This document shows positions 55,097 to 63,548 of a stretch of 64,000 bases of DNA, in pieces. The translations under genes and the position numbers were made by a program. Numbering within the stretch: position 1 is the first letter of the stretch; each line of letters opens with the position of its first letter. The notes under the pieces are model-generated. The model had not been told where the DNA came from. It worked only from the letters and a program-made list of their open reading frames with translations, and ran no database searches. Source of the stretch: Spongiihabitans sp965206355 (GTDB taxonomy: Bacteria; Pseudomonadota; Gammaproteobacteria; Arenicellales; Poriferihabitantaceae); NCBI GenBank assembly GCA_965206355.1, contig OZ242212.1:1798001-1862000 (forward strand), in the 5' to 3' direction.

Positions 55097-55245
55097 GAGA
55101 CCTTTGCATAAATCAGGTCGGTTGTTCAAATTCCATAACTTTTCGTTGAAAACGTATCATTAGCCTATTAAAAGCGATATTTTTTGTCGCAATTTGGAAC
55201 CGTTTTAATTGCTTTCGCCTGTATTTTGAATGATGCAAAGGTCTC
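55097..55245. mobile_element. Second type of short inverted-repeat element (149 bp)
   Basis: It starts GAGACCTTTGCAT and ends ATGCAAAGGTCTC, a perfect 13-bp inverted repeat nearly identical to the termini of the eight MITE copies, but the interior is unrelated to theirs. No clear target duplication is visible (CAAAT on the left, TGGAT on the right). It was probably moved by the same or a related transposase. Its right end supplies the ATG and first codons of the following methyltransferase fragment. Confidence 0.75.
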
Positions 55246-55556
55246 TGGATATAAATCAAATTTACTGTGGCGATTCCTTTCAACTCTTGAAAGAAGTGAC
55301 GGACGAGTCGGTTGATCTCATTATATGCGATGGCCCATATGGTGTTACTCGAAACGGTTGGGACCGAATAGGTTCGATACAGAAATTCAATCTCGACCTG
55401 ATCAAGAGGTTTTCTTTAAAACTTAAAATTGTTGCTGATTTATTGGATCATAAATTGATAACGACAAAGAGAGGTGCTGATGCACAAGACCCGAGTGACT
55501 CTTCAATTATTTATGAGTATCTTTCGTGCAAAGTAAGGAGGAACTGCTCAGCTTGA
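55230..55556 (+). pseudogene. DNA methyltransferase N-terminal fragment
   Basis: The first 50 or so residues, DINQIYCGDSFQLLKEVTDE and LIICDGPYGVTRNGWDRI, match the start of N6-adenine/N4-cytosine DNA methyltransferases with the catalytic (D/N)PPY motif present as DGPYG. The rest (from about FSLKLKIV) does not continue the fold and the frame ends after 108 codons, so the gene is truncated. The first codons come from the adjoining inverted-repeat element. It may be what remains of a restriction-modification or orphan methyltransferase locus. Confidence 0.6.
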
Positions 55557-55762
55557 TAGAATGTTCAAGGAATCTAAAGAGAAGCGCCGAGCATCAACTT
55601 GACCAGAGCAGGAATGCTATTTTTCACGTCGGTTTGTCCGAGCGATGGGTTCGGAACGGCAAAATTGTTTGCGAAAACAAAGCAAGCTAACAAGGCTTCT
55701 TCTACAAAAGCATGGTATTGATTTGTATTCGTTAATCCGACAGACAGGATGGGAAGCCTGAG
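55557..55762. other. Gene-free stretch after the methyltransferase fragment
   Basis: Roughly 200 bases without a recognisable frame, probably debris of the same broken locus. No terminator hairpin is evident for either convergent side. Confidence 0.35.
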
Positions 55763-57151
55763 TTAACGCCCTCTGATTACCTCTGGTAATATTCCGCCGG
55801 GGCTGAAGCGCATGACTAGGAGTAGCACCAGCCCCATCAGGAACAACCGCATGTGTTGGGCGTTGTCCAGCAAGTGAGTTCTCACGGTATTATCTTCGCC
55901 TAACCATGTGGTGATGTTACCGACCAACCATAACCCTGCTGGCTCTGTCTCAACCCAGATAAACCAGATTAGGAATCCGCCCAATACCGCACCGAGATTA
56001 TTGCCAGAGCCGCCGACAATGACCATGACCCAGATCAGGAAGGTGAATCGTAACGGGTGGTAGGTGCCCGGGGTGAATTGTCCGTCCAGCGTTGTCAACA
56101 TCGCACCGCCAATGCCAACCACTGCCGAACCCAACACAAACACCTGCAGATGTCGTGCCGTGATGTTTTTCCCCATGGCACCCGCCGACACTTCATTATC
56201 GCGTATTGCCCGCATCATTCTACCCCAAGGGGAATTCAACGCGGTGGTACTCAGTATCAAAATAATGATCAGAACGCTGGCGAACAACCCACTATAACAT
56301 AATTTGACAAACAGACTGGAATAATCAATGAGCAGATTGTTCAGAGTAGCAATCCGCTCATCAGCCGACAACGATGCCAGTTCAGTGGCATTGATTTTTT
56401 CAACCCAGTTGATGAACCAGAGCGTTTGTTGCAGGTCGATTTCATAAGGTACCGGACGCACAAGCCCACTCACATTTTTGACTCCGCGAGTCAGCCAGTC
56501 CTCGTTTTTCAAAACGGCGATAATGATTTCCGCTATACCGAGTGTAGCAATCGCAAGATAGTCGGAACGCAGTCCGAGGGCGACTTTACCAACCAACCAT
56601 GCTGCTGCAGCGGCAAACAAACCACCGACTGCCCAAGAGAATATAATCGGCAGACCGAGACCACCGAGATAGCCGTATTTTGCCGGATTAACCGCTTCAA
56701 TTACGCTTACTGCCGGATCATAAAAATAGCGTATGATGAAAAAACCCAGCACTATAACCGTGCCCATAGCAAACAGGCGTAACCGGCCTTTTGGCATGTG
56801 TCGATGTAATACAATCGCAGCGACCAGCGTAACCAGAGCGAACCCTGCTGCCAGCATCAAATTAGTCCCACCCGCCGCCCAAGCACCCGGTACCGGTGCT
56901 TTGGAAACCAGTACTGTGGCGACACCACCGAGTGCGGCGAAACCCATGGTCCCGACATTAAACAGACCGGCATAACCCCATTGGATATTTACTCCCAATG
57001 CCATGACCGCAGAAATCAGACAGAGGTTGACAATAGTCAACCCAAGTGACCAAGATTGCCCGACTCCGACCACTATCAGTAACACTGCCATGATTGCAAA
57101 GACAATGCGGGTACGGGTTAGCTGATGGCGCAGAGATGCAAGCACATTCAC
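55763..57151 (-). CDS. livM: Branched-chain amino-acid-type ABC permease (LivM family)
   Basis: A 462-residue permease. The GTG at 57151 overlaps the livH stop as GTGA, which decides the start over the longer listed frame. Membrane segments alternate with the family motifs GVNIQWGYAGLFNVGTMGFAALGG, RSDYLAIATLGIAEII, WGRMMRAIRDNEVSAGAMGKN and LRFTFLIWVMVIVGGSGNNLGAVLGG. A long insert between the middle helices makes it larger than E. coli LivM. It is the last gene of livG-livF-livH-livM. Confidence 0.9.
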   Translation of the reverse strand: MNVLASLRHQLTRTRIVFAIMAVLLIVVGVGQSWSLGLTIVNLCLISAVMALGVNIQWGYAGLFNVGTMGFAALGGVATVLVSKAPVPGAWAAGGTNLMLAAGFALVTLVAAIVLHRHMPKGRLRLFAMGTVIVLGFFIIRYFYDPAVSVIEAVNPAKYGYLGGLGLPIIFSWAVGGLFAAAAAWLVGKVALGLRSDYLAIATLGIAEIIIAVLKNEDWLTRGVKNVSGLVRPVPYEIDLQQTLWFINWVEKINATELASLSADERIATLNNLLIDYSSLFVKLCYSGLFASVLIIILILSTTALNSPWGRMMRAIRDNEVSAGAMGKNITARHLQVFVLGSAVVGIGGAMLTTLDGQFTPGTYHPLRFTFLIWVMVIVGGSGNNLGAVLGGFLIWFIWVETEPAGLWLVGNITTWLGEDNTVRTHLLDNAQHMRLFLMGLVLLLVMRFSPGGILPEVIRGR

Positions 57152-58149
57152 AACACTTTTCCTCGGAATATACCGGTTGGTCTGACCAACAGCACCACCA
57201 CCAGAATAATGAACGATACCGCAAACTTGTAATCGGTGGATAGGAGTTGCATCAAACCTTGCGGCTGCCACTGCTCGGGTAACAGGTAGTAAAGGAATTT
57301 TTTATAGGCATAGGTAATCGTTACCTCGGAAAAGGCGATGACAAAGCCACCCACAATCGCACCAATCGGCTGACCGATGCCGCCGACAATGGCAGCGGCG
57401 AAAAGCGGCAGTAACAACTGGAAATAAGTGAACGGTTTGAAACTTTTGTCCAGTCCGTAAAGCGTACCAGCAATGGTCGCCAAGGCGGCCGCCAATACCC
57501 AGGTTACCATCACCACCCGTTCGGGATTGATGCCTGACAACAGTGCCAGATTTTCGTTATCCGAGAATGCTCGTAACGACTTGCCAGTGCGGGTTTTTTG
57601 CAAGAACCAGAACAGTGCAATGACCAGAAAAATAGCAATAACGATGGTCAGCCCCTGTGAGGTTTTGATAGTCAAGCCTTCGCTCAAACCTGTCATGCTC
57701 TTGAAATCTCGTGCCCTGACAATGAAGCGTTCACCATCGGCAAATTGCTGGTCGTTGGGACCGATGATGAAGCGCACAATCCCGTTCATCATAAACATCA
57801 CACCAATTGAGGCGATGACCAACACCATCGACGGACTTTTTTGCAGACGATAATGCTGATACACCAGCTTGTCCATCAGCAGACAAAGCACAGCAGCCGT
57901 AACGATGCCAAAAGGTAGCCCGAGTAATACTGTGGGCAAAGGTGCGATACCGATGCCTTGTTGTTGTAACCACCAAGTGACCAGAATGGCTACCATAGCA
58001 CCGAACGCCATGGTCTCACCATGGGCAAAGTTGGAAAATCGTAGAATCCCGTACACCAACGTGATGCCGAGAGCACCGAGAGCCAGTTGCGAGCCGTAGG
58101 ACAATGCCGGAATCAACACAAAATTCGCCAGCAGTACCAGCGCGTTCAT
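57148..58149 (-). CDS. livH: Branched-chain amino-acid-type ABC permease (LivH family)
   Basis: About 333 residues from the ATG at 58149 (MNALVLLANFVLIPALSYGSQLALGALGITLVYGILRFSNFAHG); a TTG at 58170 is the alternative. The conserved RFSNFAHGETMAFGAM and the coupling segment LSGINPERVVMVTWVLAAALA are present, then AIVGGIGQPIGAIVGGFVIA. It follows the livF stop by about 25 bases. With LivM it forms the membrane channel. Confidence 0.91.
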   Translation of the reverse strand: MNALVLLANFVLIPALSYGSQLALGALGITLVYGILRFSNFAHGETMAFGAMVAILVTWWLQQQGIGIAPLPTVLLGLPFGIVTAAVLCLLMDKLVYQHYRLQKSPSMVLVIASIGVMFMMNGIVRFIIGPNDQQFADGERFIVRARDFKSMTGLSEGLTIKTSQGLTIVIAIFLVIALFWFLQKTRTGKSLRAFSDNENLALLSGINPERVVMVTWVLAAALATIAGTLYGLDKSFKPFTYFQLLLPLFAAAIVGGIGQPIGAIVGGFVIAFSEVTITYAYKKFLYYLLPEQWQPQGLMQLLSTDYKFAVSFIILVVVLLVRPTGIFRGKVL

Positions 58150-58173
58150 GACATCACTCAATTCCAACACCGA

Positions 58174-58878
58174 CTACCCCCCAAGAAAAGATTGGCGTAC
58201 CTGGGGATTGGCGAGTAATGCTACACCACTGTCGGTATGGCGATTTTCACCGATGACCAGAACATATCCGCGATCGGCAATGTTGAGTGCCTGACGTGCA
58301 TTCTGTTCAACCATGAGGATGGCAACACCGGTGTTACGCACTTCCAGAATGCGGTCAAACAATTCATCCATCACTTTGGGTGACACGCCGGCGGTGGGCT
58401 CATCCAGCATCAGCACCGAAGGGTTGGTCATTAGCGCGCGCCCTACTGCCACCTGTTGTCGCTGACCACCCGATAATTCTCCAGCCGCTTGCCCGCGTTT
58501 TTCTTTGAGTATTGGAAAAAGATCGAAAACTTGTTGCATGGTCCCGCTGAAATCATCCAGCCGCAGATAAGCACCCATTTCTAGATTTTCCTGCACCGTC
58601 ATACTGACAAAGACATTGGCAGTTTGCGGCACAAAGGAAATGCCACGAGCTATCCGTGCCTGTGGGGTGAGCGAAGAAATATCGTTACCATCTAACATGA
58701 CAACACCCCCACGCAGCTTCAACATACCTAGCATGGCTTTCATAGCCGTTGATTTGCCGGCACCGTTGGGACCGATAATGACCGCAATTTCATGCTTATC
58801 CACGCCAACGCTACAGCCTTTAAGAATATCGGCACCGCCATAACCCGCAGTCATATTTTTGCCCATCAGAAAACTCAT
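58174..58878 (-). CDS. livF: Branched-chain amino-acid-type ABC ATPase (LivF family)
   Basis: A 234-residue ATPase with Walker A IGPNGAGKSTAMKA, Q-loop FVPQTANVFVSMTVQENLEMG, signature LSGGQRQQVAVGRAL, Walker B VLMLDEPTAGVSP and switch His replaced in the family manner by VEQNARQAL. It pairs with LivG. The start overlaps the livG stop by ATGA. Confidence 0.93.
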   Translation of the reverse strand: MSFLMGKNMTAGYGGADILKGCSVGVDKHEIAVIIGPNGAGKSTAMKAMLGMLKLRGGVVMLDGNDISSLTPQARIARGISFVPQTANVFVSMTVQENLEMGAYLRLDDFSGTMQQVFDLFPILKEKRGQAAGELSGGQRQQVAVGRALMTNPSVLMLDEPTAGVSPKVMDELFDRILEVRNTGVAILMVEQNARQALNIADRGYVLVIGENRHTDSGVALLANPQVRQSFLGG

Positions 58879-59684
58879 GCCGACACCTCTGTTGCTTTGG
58901 CAGAGGGTTGTCCTGCCACTTTGTTTTTAAGCCCGCGACCCAAATACGCCTCAATCACCAGCTCGTTGGCTTTCACTTCGGCAGCACTGCCTTCGGTCAG
59001 CACCGACCCCTCTGCCATGACGATGACCGGATCGCATAGTCGACTGATAAAGTCCATATCATGTTCAATCATGCAAAAGGTATAACCACGTTCCTGATTG
59101 AGGCGGATAATCGCATCACCGATGTCGTTCAATAGAGTTCGATTAACACCAGCACCAACCTCGTCAAGCAAGACCACTTTCGCATCCATCATCATGGTAC
59201 GTCCGAGTTCAAGCAATTTTTTTTGTCCGCCGGACAGATTACCTGCCGCTTGATCGGCAACATCGGACAGTTGCAGAAACTCAATCACCGATTCTGCTTG
59301 TTGGCGAATTTCCTGTTCCTGCTGAGCAACCCGTCCGCGCTGTAACCAAGCACTGAGCAACTGTTCACCCGCTTGTGCGGCGGGTACCATCATAAAGTTT
59401 TCAAGCACGGTCAAGCTGGAAAATTCATGCGCAATTTGAAAGGTTCTGACTAACCCTTTGGAAAATAGTTGGTGCGGTTGACAGCCGCTAATGTCCTCGT
59501 CATCAAGGTAGATATGACCAGCGGTTGGCGTGTAAACACCAGCAATAATATTAAACAGTGTCGTTTTACCCGCACCGTTAGGGCCAATCAACCCGGTGAT
59601 GCTTCCTTTCTTTATCTCTAGGGTCGCGTTATTGACCGCCTTCAATCCACCAAAATACTTTGAGACAGAATCAATCCGGATCAT
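58875..59684 (-). CDS. livG: Branched-chain amino-acid-type ABC ATPase (LivG family)
   Basis: About 269 residues from the ATG at 59684 (MIRIDSVSKYFGGLKAVNNATLEIKKG), the usual LivG start; 47 additional upstream codons have no family counterpart. Walker A is LIGPNGAGKTTLFNII, the LivG-specific VRTFQIAHEFSSLTVLENFM follows, and the signature is LSGGQKKLLELGRTMMMD with Walker B VVLLDEVGAGVN. The usual DEP(T/M) is DEVGAG here. It is the first gene of the four-gene minus-strand operon. Confidence 0.9.
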   Translation of the reverse strand: MIRIDSVSKYFGGLKAVNNATLEIKKGSITGLIGPNGAGKTTLFNIIAGVYTPTAGHIYLDDEDISGCQPHQLFSKGLVRTFQIAHEFSSLTVLENFMMVPAAQAGEQLLSAWLQRGRVAQQEQEIRQQAESVIEFLQLSDVADQAAGNLSGGQKKLLELGRTMMMDAKVVLLDEVGAGVNRTLLNDIGDAIIRLNQERGYTFCMIEHDMDFISRLCDPVIVMAEGSVLTEGSAAEVKANELVIEAYLGRGLKNKVAGQPSAKATEVSA

Positions 59685-59979
59685 ATTCGCATGTATAGAA
59701 CTCGATTTTATAGATATTGATGCGGCGAGTCCGATACCGAACTGCCCCAGCTTCTGAAATAGAAACGGTATTATATCAAACAAATCAGCATGGAGAATTT
59801 TACTGTTGCGTGTAAACGCATCCATTAGCTATCGCCTGTTATCAAGGTTTTGACACAAAAAATACAAAGAGTATGATTGTTTTATCTCATAGCTACTGCA
59901 CCGACAGACAGTTGATTGATTGCACTCAAAGGCGTATGCTGTCGGTCATCTGATGCACATTATTTATGAGGAGGATGCG

Positions 59980-60540
59980 ATGAAAAGATATTTTTATGTT
60001 AGCGACGATCTTGACGATCTTGATCGGATTGAACAGGAACTTGAATCTTCTGGCGTGCATAAACCACAGATTCATGTGTTTAGTAAGGACGATGCTGGAG
60101 TTGACAGCCATGACCATCTCCACAACATTGAATCGGTGTTCAAGAAGGATGTGGTACACGGCACCATTACTGGTGCGGTACTGGGGGCAGGACTGGCTAC
60201 ATCGGTATTAATTTTTACATCAATTAGCACGCTCACCGACACCTATAGCTGGTGGCCATTTATCTTTCTTGCTGTTGCTCTTCTGGGCTTTTGTACTTGG
60301 CTTGGCGGATTGTACGGGATACAGGCACCGCATCGGGATTTTAGACGCTTTGAAGCGCAGCTCCGACAAGGGAAGCATGTCTTTATCGTTGATGTTGACC
60401 CTGATCAGGAAGCCACGCTAAAACGAGTGATACAGGCTCATCCCAACTTACAATTAGCCGGAACAGGTTCTGCCACACCGCGCTGGGTCGTTATGGGACA
60501 ACATCATATCCAGCAAATCACTTCCAAAAAATTTCCGTAA
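59980..60540 (+). CDS. Small inner-membrane protein with two central helices, unknown function
   Basis: A 186-residue protein. The ATG at 59980 has a strong GAGGAGG upstream, which rejects the longer frame from 59920. The N-terminal cytoplasmic part (MKRYFYVSDDLDDLDRIEQELES, then VHKPQIHVFSKDDAG) leads to a glycine-rich helix TGAVLGAGLATSVLIF and a second helix WPFIFLAVALLGFCTWLGGLYG. A C-terminal beta-alpha part (KHVFIVDVDPDQEATLKRVI) follows. The plan resembles DUF1269-type proteins that have a small alpha/beta domain around a glycine-rich membrane hairpin. It is divergent from livG and single. Confidence 0.65.
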   Translation: MKRYFYVSDDLDDLDRIEQELESSGVHKPQIHVFSKDDAGVDSHDHLHNIESVFKKDVVHGTITGAVLGAGLATSVLIFTSISTLTDTYSWWPFIFLAVALLGFCTWLGGLYGIQAPHRDFRRFEAQLRQGKHVFIVDVDPDQEATLKRVIQAHPNLQLAGTGSATPRWVVMGQHHIQQITSKKFP

Positions 60541-60692
60541 GAAATCATCCATTTTACAATACTTGCCGCCGATAAAATCGCAAAGTAAAACCTCATAGTA
60601 GGTTTAATGACCGTAGTCATGTAACGATCTGGGCGGCGATAACAATACCCAACACCCACTTAACAACCGCTAGTTCTTTTTGGACATCTCCT

Positions 60693-61477
60693 TTAGTAGC
60701 CACTATCTGCCGATAGCGCTTCTGCTGCTTTTCTTGCCCCTTCCTCCGGCACTCCGGCTGTCCGAAAATGTGGGTTGAGCAAATCAATCAATTTGATGAG
60801 CTCATCATACTTGATGGCAGCACCTGTCTTTACTCCTATCGGATTATGCAAGCCACGACAAAACTCAACGTGAGCGCCGTCAAATTGGCGTGTTCTTTCT
60901 CCAATCCAGAGCATGTGTGCGGAGCAGGCATAAGATTTCTCGGTAAGGTGGTCGGTGCCGAACCAGAGCTTCTTCATAATTGAGTAGCAATGCTTCATGG
61001 GGGGTATAAAGGGTTGTTTCACGCAATGCTGGTGTATTCTCGCCATTGATACCGCAAACATCCATAAAGATCAGTGCTTCTTTAATGCGATGGGCGAGAT
61101 TCTCGTATTGTGACGCAGTGGGTTGCCGTCCAGAGAGGCGAGATTCCACTTACCAACTTGTTGCAAATTCGCCAGTCCGCCTCTGGCGAATGCACGCAAT
61201 AGATTCAAGGTAGAAGGTTGACTGATGATACGTCCGTAACATGCGTTTTGAGTCGGTAGCACGTGCTTCTTCGGTAAATTGAATGGCGTCGCAACTCGCG
61301 TATTTCGGCAGCAAAGAGCAGCGGTGGCAAGGCAGTAATTTGTTTTTCGATGTATCGCAGAGCAGACTGATCCGCATAATGGGGTTGCTACTGAATCGGT
61401 CTGTCGCGCCAGCTTGTAGGCGTCCGGGCTTTCCGGATTGTCGTTAGGCAGAGCAGGTGCGAGATCAGTGAGGTGAA
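60693..61477 (-). pseudogene. Class II DAHP synthase, shattered
   Basis: Pieces in three frames on the minus strand, in the right order: QPHYADQSALRYIEKQITAL and PPLLFAAEIRELRR (N-terminal region), then after a large deletion that removes the GDCAE metal-site block, FTEEARATDSKRMLRTYHQS, TLNLLRAFARGGLANLQQVG, IKEALIFMDVCG, YTPHEALLLNYEEALVR, SAHMLWIGERTRQFDGAHVE, FCRGLHNPIGVKTGA and DELIKLIDLLNP. The C-terminal third is absent. These are hallmark segments of plant-type 3-deoxy-7-phosphoheptulonate synthase. At least three frameshifts and two deletions make it non-functional. The shikimate pathway would need another DAHP synthase elsewhere. Confidence 0.85.
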
Positions 61478-61496
61478 AAATGCGCAACACAGCCGC

Positions 61497-61955
61497 TTAC
61501 ATGGGCAATGGTTTATCCATAATATGCACCTGATCTTTCAGAAACTCCGCTTTTTTGTTGGCATAATCCAATTTGGCGTGCATAAGGTCTCTGACACTGA
61601 GAAACCCCACCATCTTGTTATCATCAACCACGGGTAAATGCCGAATGCTGTTATCCCGCATCAGCACCAAGGCATCGTCAACAGACTGATCGGGTCGGAC
61701 AACAATGACCTGACTGCTCATCATGTCCTGTAATTTACGACTGCGGAAATCGGCCCCTTGCTGTTGACAGCTTTTAACGACATCACGTTCAGAATACACA
61801 CCAACAACCTGTTCTGCGGAAACAATCGGCAACGCCCCGATATTATGGTCAATCAGTTGTTTCAAGGCATCGCTTACCCGATCAGATGGCGCACATGAAA
61901 CCACTTTATCAGGTGCTGATCCATGCTTGGTGTTGAGTACTTCTATTATCTGCAT
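61497..61955 (-). CDS. Twin CBS-domain protein
   Basis: A 152-residue protein made of a CBS pair: DRVSDALKQLIDHNIGALPIVSAEQVVGVYSERDVV, then DMMSSQVIVVRPDQSVDDALVLMRDNSIRHLPVVDDNKMVGFLSVRDLM. Such stand-alone CBS pairs bind adenine nucleotides and sense energy or redox state; the target is unknown. It begins MQIIEVLNTKHGS and has a short helical tail. It lies upstream of the DAHP synthase pseudogene and 43 bases from MITE copy 7. Confidence 0.88.
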   Translation of the reverse strand: MQIIEVLNTKHGSAPDKVVSCAPSDRVSDALKQLIDHNIGALPIVSAEQVVGVYSERDVVKSCQQQGADFRSRKLQDMMSSQVIVVRPDQSVDDALVLMRDNSIRHLPVVDDNKMVGFLSVRDLMHAKLDYANKKAEFLKDQVHIMDKPLPM

Positions 61956-61998
61956 ATTGTGCCTCTATGTGTTAGTTAAATTTGTGTTTTGATATAAA

Positions 61999-62161
61999 GA
62001 GATCTTTGCACGAAAGCCATTTCAGCTGCATGCTGCGTCGCCTAAAAGCGCCTACTGTTGGTAAAATCGTACTCAATCGGTCATTTATAAGCATAAACTC
62101 CCTCATTCCGTGCGTTTTTGCCTTGCCTGAAAGCGAACTCATCTTCCGTGCAAAGGTCTCA
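61999..62161 (-). mobile_element. MITE copy 7 (long form, 163 bp, inverted)
   Basis: Minus orientation, long form with the 24-base extra block. The left terminus reads GAGATC rather than GAGACC, a single change. The flanks ATAAA and AAAAT do not match as a 5-bp repeat, so the duplication is lost. It lies upstream of the CBS-protein start. Confidence 0.88.
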
Positions 62162-62617
62162 AAATGATAGACAAATACTACGCCGAACCGTGTGCTTTGT
62201 CATGTTTAACGTGTTGGAAATTCTTATGAAATTATCAATCAATACTTATGTCACAACGGTGGAAGGGATAGTGGAACGAACATTATTCCCGCGCCATTGC
62301 AAGCATCCACCAATGATAACAAATAGCTGAAAGATTACAACGCCTTTGATTAGATCAATTACGAATTATGAAGCGAGAAGTTAAACGGTAAACGCGGTGT
62401 CTGCTATGTTTCCGAGTTTTGTTGTTCAGACTTCTACTGCGTATTCAGTGCCTCCTCCTGAATAAGTCAAACAAGGGAACATTACTGCTTTGGGCTAATA
62501 ATTATGAATCAAAAATATTGACAACGAGAACTACAGAAATGTATGATCAATCGGTTAATGGTTAATAATGATTGTAACGGTTGCGTTAATTATTTTGAGG
62601 CTTTCGTATAATTCAAA
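62162..62617. other. Gene-free stretch between two MITEs
   Basis: About 455 bases with only short frames, AT-rich in places, between MITE copies 7 and 8. A 70-codon frame overlapping copy 7 has no recognisable domain. I see no RNA gene or hairpin of note. Confidence 0.45.
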
Positions 62618-62780
62618 GAGACCTTTGCACGGAAGATGAGTTCGCTTTCAGGTCAGGCAAAAACGCACAGTAATGAGGGAGTTTATGCTTATAAATGACC
62701 GATTGAGTACGATTTTACCAACAGTAGGCGCTTTTAGGCGACGCAGCATGAGGGGTTAAGAGCTTTCGTGCAAAGGTCTC
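62618..62780 (+). mobile_element. MITE copy 8 (long form, 163 bp)
   Basis: Plus orientation, long form, with perfect 5-bp repeats TCAAA at 62613-62617 and 62781-62785. The right interior differs slightly (CATGAGGGGTTAAGAGC before the terminus). It ends 54 bases before the ATG of the membrane-protein gene and so lies in its promoter region. Confidence 0.93.
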
Positions 62781-62834
62781 TCAAAACCATTTATTCAATC
62801 CCTACAACAAGATTTGACCTACAAAATACATAGT

Positions 62835-63548
62835 ATGCGTGTAAAAAGATATTTAAGTAGTCGTGAGTGGTTAAGTCTATTTGTCATCGGGGCTTTAGGT
62901 ATGATGATGATTCTGCCCATCGGTTATTATTTCGCCTACGGTTATATTCCTGAAATTTGGCTTCGTGAGAGTGGATTATACGAAACCACAGGAGCAATCG
63001 CTTGCTTTGTTGCAGGATTGCTTAACCTGGTCAGCTTTCGAGTATGGTGGAATCAAAAACAGCATTTAGCTAGTTTATGGATGTTGTTGTTCGCTCTAGG
63101 GTGCTTATTACTGGCTGGTGAAGAAATAAGTTGGGGGCAACACTTCTTTAAGTATGATTTGTCAGATAATATTGTTGCCGCTAATTTTCAGCAAGAATTT
63201 AACTTACATAACTCTAGGCTCATTCAATCCAGCAATAACCTATTGTCAAATATAGCACTCAAATTGTTAGCAATTTATTTGACTCTACTGCCGATGCTTT
63301 TAGTAGTTTTTCCAACCGTTGAAAAATGGTTTCGAAGGCTGAGGATGCCTATCCCAAGTATGTTAATTGCAATAATTACTTTAGTTGCTGGACAGATGTA
63401 TAGAGTTAGTCATAACATTACTGGTAATGCTCGAATGGAGGAGATGATGGAAAGTATTTTTCAAATCTGCCTGCTCATTTTAGCCATTGAATGTTTCTAT
63501 ATGACTAAACGCAAAGTTAGAATAGATCTCGCTTATTCAGTTGAATGA
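62835..63548 (+). CDS. Polytopic membrane protein of unknown function
   Basis: A 237-residue protein from the ATG at 62835; a TTG at 62814 would add seven residues. Hydrophobic segments are at about residues 18-40 (LSLFVIGALGMMMILPIGYYFAYGY), 50-75, 85-105, 145-170, 180-200 and 210-230. Between the third and fourth lies the conserved-looking GEEISWGQHFFKYDL followed by FNLHNSRL, a motif I have seen in uncharacterised bacterial membrane proteins. No function is known to me. It converges with, and overlaps by 16 bases, the deacetylase-like gene. Confidence 0.7.
   Translation: MRVKRYLSSREWLSLFVIGALGMMMILPIGYYFAYGYIPEIWLRESGLYETTGAIACFVAGLLNLVSFRVWWNQKQHLASLWMLLFALGCLLLAGEEISWGQHFFKYDLSDNIVAANFQQEFNLHNSRLIQSSNNLLSNIALKLLAIYLTLLPMLLVVFPTVEKWFRRLRMPIPSMLIAIITLVAGQMYRVSHNITGNARMEEMMESIFQICLLILAIECFYMTKRKVRIDLAYSVE

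Noticed and set aside
3961..62780. The repeated 139-bp units as a dispersed CRISPR or REP array
   Set aside because: Copies are scattered and in both orientations, with terminal inverted repeats and target duplications. There is no regular spacing or spacers, so transposition explains them. No CRISPR array or cas gene is in the window.
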